From contig CAMLSI010000110.1 in assembly GCA_946482585.1 (NCBI GenBank), forward strand, positions 1 to 12,202: DNA of 12,202 bases, written 5' to 3'. This stretch comes from an uncultured Lysobacteraceae bacterium. GTDB taxonomy: Bacteria; Pseudomonadota; Gammaproteobacteria; Xanthomonadales; Rhodanobacteraceae. Positions 1-12,202 of this stretch are shown here, piece by piece. Under the pieces are notes generated by a model. That model did not search any database and had not been told where the DNA came from. It saw only the letters and a program-made list of their open reading frames with translations. Position 1 is the stretch's first letter. Every line of letters begins with the position of its first letter. The position numbers and the translations under genes are program-made.

Positions 1-1
1 G

Positions 2-10765
<10,764 letters not shown>

Positions 10766-10767
10766 CG

Positions 10768-10923
10768 ATGAACATCACGGATCTGCTCAAGCGCCTGCAG
10801 CACGGCGGCATCGTCGCGACCGTCCACGACGGCCGGCTCAAGACCGCCGCACCGAAGGGCGCGATCGACGCGGAACTCGCCGCGCTCATCCGTGCGCACA
10901 AGGACGAACTCGTCGCGTTCCTG
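10768..10923 (+). other. TubC-type N-terminal docking domain of NRPS 2
   Basis: Residues 1-52 show the family pattern: short helix with Leu repeats, Gly-Gly turn, beta hairpin VATVHDGRLKTAAPKG, then a helix with IDAELAALI and KDELVAFL. The hairpin carries His, Arg and Lys that could receive the acidic tail of NRPS 1. It serves as the acceptor side of subunit recognition, ensuring that protein 2 follows protein 1. Confidence 0.82.
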
Positions 10924-12202
10924 CAGCGCGCCGATGCGCAGGGCGCGGAAAAGGCGAAGTTCGCCATCGCCAAGGCGCCCGCCGCGGCCGCGTATCCGCT
11001 GTCGTTCTCGCAGCAGCGCCTATGGTTCATCGACCGCCTGCAGGGCGGCAGCGCGCAGTACAACATTCCGTTCGCGCTGAAGATCAGCGGTGCCGTCGAT
11101 CGCGACCTGTTCCAGCGCACCCTCGATGCGGTCGTCGCGCGCCACGACGTGCTGCGCACGCGTTTCGAGGAGCGCGACGGCGTGGCGCAGCAGATCGTCG
11201 GCGCGCCGTGTTCGGCGCCGATCCGCTGGCTGGACCTGTCCGCGCTCGACGCGCACGCCCGCGAACGCGAACTGCAGCGTCTCGCCGACATCGAGGTCGA
11301 CGCGGCCTTCGATCTGTCGGCCGACCTGATGCTGCGCACCGCCATCGTGCGGCTGGGTGCGCACGAGCATGCGGTATTGTTCACTTTGCACCATATTGCC
11401 GCCGACGGCTGGTCCATGGGCGTGCTGGTCAAGGAGTTCGCGCAGCTCTATGCCGCGTTCGCGCAGGGACTCGACGATCCGCTCGCGCCGCTCGCGCGCC
11501 AGTACGTCGACTATGCGCAGTGGCAGCGCGGCCTCGAACAGAGCGGTCTGTTCGGCGACGAACTGGCCTATTGGCAGGAGAAGCTGCGCCAGATTCCGGC
11601 CGTGCATGCGCTGCCGCTGGACCGGCCGCGCCCGGCGCGGCAGGGCTTCGTCGCGCGGCGCCATGCGGGCAGCCTCGATGCCGGCCTGCTCGCGGAGCTG
11701 CGCCAGTTCGCCCAGCGCCACGACATGACCCTGTTCATGCTGCTGCAGGCGGCGCTGTCCGCGCTGCTCGCGCGCTGGAGCGGCGAGCGCGACATCGTGA
11801 TCGCCACGCCGATCGCCGGGCGCAGCCAGGCGGAAGTCGCGCCGCTGATCGGTTTCTTCATCAACACGCTGGTCCTGCGCAACGACGTCGCGCCCGACCT
11901 GAGCGTCGCCGACCTGCTGGCCCAGGCCCGTCGTACCGCGCTGGAGGCCTATGCGCACCAGAACCTGCCGTTCGATCTGCTCATCGATGCGCTCAAGCCC
12001 GAACGCAGCCTGGCCTACAACGCGGTCTGCCAGATCAAGTTCGTGCTGCAGAACCACGAATCGGGCGCGCTGGAATTGCCGGGGCTGTCGCTGGAGCCGC
12101 TCGCGCGCGGCGTGGAGCGCGTGCGTTTCGACCTCGACCTGACCGCCAGCGAAGGCGACAGCGGTCTGCAGCTGAGCTGGACCTACAAGCAGGAGCTGTT
12201 CG
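10768..12202 (+). CDS. Nonribosomal peptide synthetase, 3'-partial: TubC-type docking domain plus condensation domain
   Basis: This reading frame runs from ATG 10768 to the right edge without a stop (478 complete codons). It is the next protein of the assembly line. Residues 1-52 resemble the TubC N-terminal docking family: a helix (TDLLKRL), a beta hairpin around VATVHDGRLKTAAPKG, then a helix ending DELVAFL. An Ala/Lys-rich linker (about 53-75) leads into a condensation domain. Its first motif is SFSQQRLWF (79-87), the active-site motif HHIAADG is at 208-214, and an IGFFINTLVLR segment follows. The form of the first motif and the absence of an epimerase on the donor module suggest an L-to-L condensation domain that elongates the peptide delivered by the first NRPS. 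The start is supported by the 2-nt gap after the upstream stop, a GGAG eight bases before the ATG, and by the docking domain beginning right at this Met. An A-T module is expected beyond the window. Confidence 0.95.
   Translation, partial: MNITDLLKRLQHGGIVATVHDGRLKTAAPKGAIDAELAALIRAHKDELVAFLQRADAQGAEKAKFAIAKAPAAAAYPLSFSQQRLWFIDRLQGGSAQYNIPFALKISGAVDRDLFQRTLDAVVARHDVLRTRFEERDGVAQQIVGAPCSAPIRWLDLSALDAHARERELQRLADIEVDAAFDLSADLMLRTAIVRLGAHEHAVLFTLHHIAADGWSMGVLVKEFAQLYAAFAQGLDDPLAPLARQYVDYAQWQRGLEQSGLFGDELAYWQEKLRQIPAVHALPLDRPRPARQGFVARRHAGSLDAGLLAELRQFAQRHDMTLFMLLQAALSALLARWSGERDIVIATPIAGRSQAEVAPLIGFFINTLVLRNDVAPDLSVADLLAQARRTALEAYAHQNLPFDLLIDALKPERSLAYNAVCQIKFVLQNHESGALELPGLSLEPLARGVERVRFDLDLTASEGDSGLQLSWTYKQELF
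10993..12202 (+). other. Condensation domain of NRPS 2 (last part outside window)
   Basis: First motif PLSFSQQRLWF (from residue 77), HHIAADG at residues 208-214 (nt 11389-11409), IGFFINTLVLR downstream. This is the L-to-L form, matching the epimerase-free donor module 3. Only about the last tens of residues should be missing, judging from the usual length of about 430-450 residues. Confidence 0.93.

Noticed and set aside
10766..10767. Search for a promoter or terminator between the two genes
   Set aside because: Only two bases separate the genes and there is no inverted repeat with a T-run at the end of the first gene.

Overview
The whole window is coding and lies inside a nonribosomal peptide synthetase (NRPS) assembly line read from the + strand. 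Base composition is very GC-rich (by eye roughly 70%), with G or C at most third codon positions. The sequence style resembles NRPS genes of high-GC proteobacteria such as Xanthomonadales or Burkholderiales. That placement is a tentative impression; nothing in the window fixes the taxon.

Layout. Two NRPS genes run head to tail. The first (2..10765, 3587 codons visible) is already open at the left edge. It reads C(partial)-A1-T1 / C2-A2-T2-E / C3(D-to-L type)-A3-T3 and ends in a short, acidic, Trp-terminated tail. The second starts only 2 nt after the first stop codon (ATG at 10768) and runs off the right edge. It opens with a TubC-type N-terminal docking domain followed by an almost complete condensation domain. 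No stretch of 300 bases lacks a gene; the only intergenic DNA is 2 nt. I see no RNA genes, mobile elements, CRISPR, promoters or terminators.

How it works together. Each A domain selects and adenylates a monomer, which is loaded on the Ser of the following T domain and joined by C domains. The domain grammar is consistent. Only T2, which precedes the epimerase, has the GGDSI form, while T1 and T3 have GGHSL. C3, after the epimerase, has the TPLQAG first motif of D-to-L condensation domains, while C2 and the C domain of protein 2 have the (S)xxQQRLWF motif of L-to-L domains. The fragment built here is therefore predicted as ...-X1-(D)X2-X3- passed to protein 2 through the docking pair.

The most unusual point is A1. 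Its specificity positions lack the canonical Asp235 and read V-R-W-V-F-S-L-S-D-K. This resembles beta-alanine-type codes but has Arg where those have Asp. A2 and A3 have the normal Asp235, but their codes do not match any I can assign with certainty. I cannot name the product.
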